Shown piece by piece: positions 6,278 to 8,044 of a DNA stretch of 8,044 bases. A program made the translations under genes and the position numbers. The stretch's first letter is position 1; every line of letters starts with the position of its first letter. Source of the stretch: an uncultured Bryobacterales bacterium (GTDB lineage: Bacteria; Acidobacteriota; Terriglobia; Bryobacterales; UBA6623); NCBI GenBank assembly GCA_946887065.1, contig CAMPKL010000135.1, forward strand, positions 1 through 8,044, in the 5' to 3' direction. The notes under the pieces are model-generated. The model saw nothing but the letters and a program-made list of their open reading frames with translations. It had not been told where the DNA came from and did not search any database.

Positions 6278-7552
6278 CTATTCGATCTTGCGGCGCAAAA
6301 ACGCCGGCTGTTCCCGGTCTGAGGGGTCAACCGGGGGAGCTTCCTGGCGCGGGGGGCGCTCCTCGGCAACCGGTTCTTCCGCGCGCGGGGGCGGTTGTTG
6401 CAGACCCGCGCCGTTGGGCAGCCGGCTGCGGGTCAAGTCCGTGCGGAACGGCATGGTGCGTAAGTTGGCGTGCCCATGCAGATCGCGCGTTTCGACGATG
6501 CTGGCCATTTCTTCGCGGAAGCCGGTGGCGATGACGGTCAGCTTGACCTTGTCGCCCATCGCCTCGTCCATCACGCAGCCGAAGATGATGTTCGCCCCCG
6601 GATCGGCGGCGCGCTGAATGATCGTGCAGGCCTCGTGTACCTCATGCAGGCTGAGATTCTTCGAGCCGGTGATGTTGATGAGAATGCCGCGGGCCCCTTC
6701 GATGGAGGCGTCTTCGAGCAGCGGCGAATTGACGGCCTTGCGCGCCGCTTCAACGGCTGCGCTCGGCCCGGCGGCCTGCGCGGTTCCCATCACGGCGTAG
6801 CCCATGCCATGCATGACGGTTCGAATATCGGCGAAGTCGCGATTGATGATGCCGGGCACGGTAATGATGCCCGAGATGCCCTGGACCGCCTGGAGCAAGA
6901 TGTCGTCGGCTACGCGGAAGGCCTCAAAGAAGCTGGTGCCGCGCTCGACGACGTCCAACAGGCGCTCGTTGGGAATCGTCACGACCGTATCGACGGTCTC
7001 GGCCAACTCCTTGATTCCTTCTTCGGCCGCGGCAATGCGTTGCACGCCCTCAAAGGCGAAAGGCTTGGTGACCACGGCCACGGTGAGCGCGCCGAGTTCC
7101 TTAGCCAACGAGGCCACGATCGGCGCCGCGCCGGTTCCGGTACCGCCGCCCAGACCGGCCGTCACGAAGACCATGTCCGACTCGCTAAGCAATTCGATGA
7201 GCCGCTCCGTGTCTTCCAGAGCCGCCTTGCGGCCGATCTCCGGATTGGAGCCGGCGCCGCGGCCGCCGGTGAGCTTGGCCCCGATTTGCAGCTTAACCTG
7301 CGCTCTGGAGACGCGCAGAGCCTGCTCGTCGGTATTGACGGCGGCGAATTGCACGCCCTCGACGCCGGCCTCGATCATGCGGTTGACGGCGTTGCAACCG
7401 CCGCCGCCGACGCCGATGACTTTGATCCGCGCGCTGGGGCGCGCTTCGTCCTCGAAGTCGTAGAGCAGGCCTTCGCCTTCTTGGGCCTCGTGGCGTCTCT
7501 CGTTCAGGCCAGCCTTTTCTTCACGCGATTCTGGGATGAGGTCTTCGATCAT
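6278..7552 (-). CDS. ftsZ: Cell division protein FtsZ
   Basis: FtsZ is the tubulin-like GTPase that polymerises into the cytokinetic Z ring at midcell. The 424-residue product shows the family hallmarks in order: [19 protein letters not shown] (42-60), the AVNTD nucleotide contact (71-75), a T3 loop [12 protein letters not shown] (96-107), the tubulin signature GGGTGTG (135-141), the NERLLD segment (195-200) and the T7 catalytic loop NRDFAD (Asp239, Asp242). A Pro/Glu-rich linker (about 346-410) leads to a conserved C-terminal peptide [10 protein letters not shown], which in other bacteria binds FtsA and other tethers. Residues 1-40 are an acidic extension (13 Glu/Asp) longer than the usual short N-terminus. 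It is real by start choice: GGAGGA is well placed before ATG 7552, and no alternative start exists before residue 59. In T3 the usual GLGAG reads GRGAG. The gene follows ftsA by 20 bp and is probably transcribed with it. Confidence 0.97.
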   Translation of the reverse strand: MIEDLIPESREEKAGLNERRHEAQEGEGLLYDFEDEARPSARIKVIGVGGGGCNAVNRMIEAGVEGVQFAAVNTDEQALRVSRAQVKLQIGAKLTGGRGAGSNPEIGRKAALEDTERLIELLSESDMVFVTAGLGGGTGTGAAPIVASLAKELGALTVAVVTKPFAFEGVQRIAAAEEGIKELAETVDTVVTIPNERLLDVVERGTSFFEAFRVADDILLQAVQGISGIITVPGIINRDFADIRTVMHGMGYAVMGTAQAAGPSAAVEAARKAVNSPLLEDASIEGARGILINITGSKNLSLHEVHEACTIIQRAADPGANIIFGCVMDEAMGDKVKLTVIATGFREEMASIVETRDLHGHANLRTMPFRTDLTRSRLPNGAGLQQPPPRAEEPVAEERPPRQEAPPVDPSDREQPAFLRRKIE

Positions 7553-7560
7553 GCCTTGCG

Positions 7561-7566
7561 TCCTCC
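7561..7566 (-). promoter_or_regulatory. Ribosome binding site of ftsZ
   Basis: Read on the minus strand, GGAGGA lies 8 bases before ATG 7552, in the 20-bp ftsA-ftsZ gap. It is the strongest ribosome site in the leftward block and fixes the FtsZ start, including the acidic N-terminal extension. Confidence 0.8.
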
Positions 7567-7572
7567 AGGGAA

Positions 7573-8044
7573 TTAGTTAAACAGCGCCTTGAGCCATTCC
7601 GCGACTCGGTCCTTCCGACGTTTCTGATGCAGCCGCAGCCTCTGCGCGTAGAGCACGAGGCCGATCGACGTCGCCCACCCCGGGTGATCCAACTCATCGG
7701 GCAGATCTTCGATCCGAGGGGGCAGCCCGATGCGCGTACTTGAGTCCAACACCTGCTCGGCCAAGTCACAGACGCCAGCCAGGCAAGCCAAAGAACCAGT
7801 GAGAACCGTCCCGCCGATCAAACGGTTTCCAAAGCCCTGCCGGTCCAGTTCTTCGCGAATCAACTCGAAGATTTCTTCGGCTCGCGCCTTCAAGATTTCA
7901 TTCAGTAGCCGTCTCGGCTGCTCTTCAAATCCGTTGCCCTTAAGATTGGGCACCGCAACAGTCACGTTGGCCGGAGTCTGCTCGGGCAGCACGGAACCGT
8001 ACTGCTCGATTAGCCGTTCGGCATCTTCGCGATGCGTCCTGAGC
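7573..8044 (-). CDS. ftsA: Cell division protein FtsA, C-terminal part
   Basis: This is the last 156 codons of a gene entering from the right edge. FtsA is the actin-like ATPase that tethers FtsZ filaments to the inner membrane. The frame is open to base 8044 ([17 protein letters not shown]), matching the FtsA segment where 'eAE..K..yG' occurs, so the GTG at 7992 is not the true start. Further motifs: a helix rich in charged residues ([17 protein letters not shown]), the adenosine-loop region [15 protein letters not shown], then LAEQVL...TRIGLPP and [11 protein letters not shown], as at the end of FtsA. The last residues ([13 protein letters not shown]) form an amphipathic helix of the kind FtsA uses to bind membrane. 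In FtsA proteins the adenosine loop usually reads TGGxA; here it is TGSLA, so the second glycine is Ser. ftsZ follows after 20 bp, the standard dcw-cluster order. Confidence 0.9.
   Translation of the reverse strand, partial: LRTHREDAERLIEQYGSVLPEQTPANVTVAVPNLKGNGFEEQPRRLLNEILKARAEEIFELIREELDRQGFGNRLIGGTVLTGSLACLAGVCDLAEQVLDSSTRIGLPPRIEDLPDELDHPGWATSIGLVLYAQRLRLHQKRRKDRVAEWLKALFN

Noticed and set aside
6470..7576. 368-codon open frame on the plus strand opposite ftsZ
   Set aside because: It lies wholly antisense to an unmistakable ftsZ. Its composition (runs of Ala, Asp, Gly, His) is that of a codon-bias shadow, with no recognisable domain.
7990..7992. GTG at 7992 as the start of a short 139-residue gene
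   Set aside because: The frame continues to the window edge with FtsA-like sequence, so this is an internal codon of a truncated ftsA.
1..8044. CRISPR arrays, tRNAs, insertion sequences or phage genes
   Set aside because: No regularly spaced repeats, cloverleaf-like segments, transposase motifs or terminal inverted repeats were seen; intergenic space is nowhere more than about 75 bp.

Overview
The window looks like chromosomal DNA from a GC-rich, Gram-negative (diderm) bacterium. Gene content fits an acidobacterium, perhaps of the Bryobacter/Solibacter group. That placement is inference from recalled family resemblance: a barrel-less POTRA protein, a 'sulfatase' ending in a LESLGY-type tail, and an FtsZ ending in PAFLRRK. 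No search was run. I see no mobile element, tRNA, rRNA or CRISPR array, and the DNA is tightly packed with genes.

Layout. Bases 1-3435 are transcribed rightwards: the 3' end of a long-chain acyl-CoA synthetase gene, then a secreted protein made only of POTRA-like repeats, a secreted HExxH metalloprotease-like protein, and a secreted thioredoxin-fold (CPHC) protein. The last three are close together (28-bp gap, then a 4-bp ATGA overlap) and probably form one operon. Bases 3429-8044 are transcribed leftwards: the 3' part of ftsA, then ftsZ, a clear hairpin terminator, an LCAT/lipase-like alpha/beta hydrolase, and an exported alkaline-phosphatase/sulfatase-superfamily protein. The two blocks converge and overlap by 7 bp at 3429-3435.

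How the genes may work together. ftsA-ftsZ is the standard cell-division core. The rightward trio pairs an outer-membrane-assembly type domain (POTRA) with an extracytoplasmic zinc-protease-like protein and a thiol-redox protein. This resembles in principle the proteobacterial arrangement in which the periplasmic HExxH protease BepA and thiol oxidoreductases act on outer-membrane protein assembly. Here it is a hypothesis only. The leftward hydrolase and sulfatase-like protein could act on lipids or envelope polymers, but their substrates cannot be read from the sequence.

Most interesting points: the POTRA-only / HExxH / CxxC cassette; the sulfatase-like protein with Thr-Ala-Pro-Ser-His where classical sulfatases have Cys-x-Pro-x-Arg; a terminator hairpin ending about 20 bases before the hydrolase start codon, with no room for a promoter after it; and unusual residues in FtsA and FtsZ nucleotide-binding loops.
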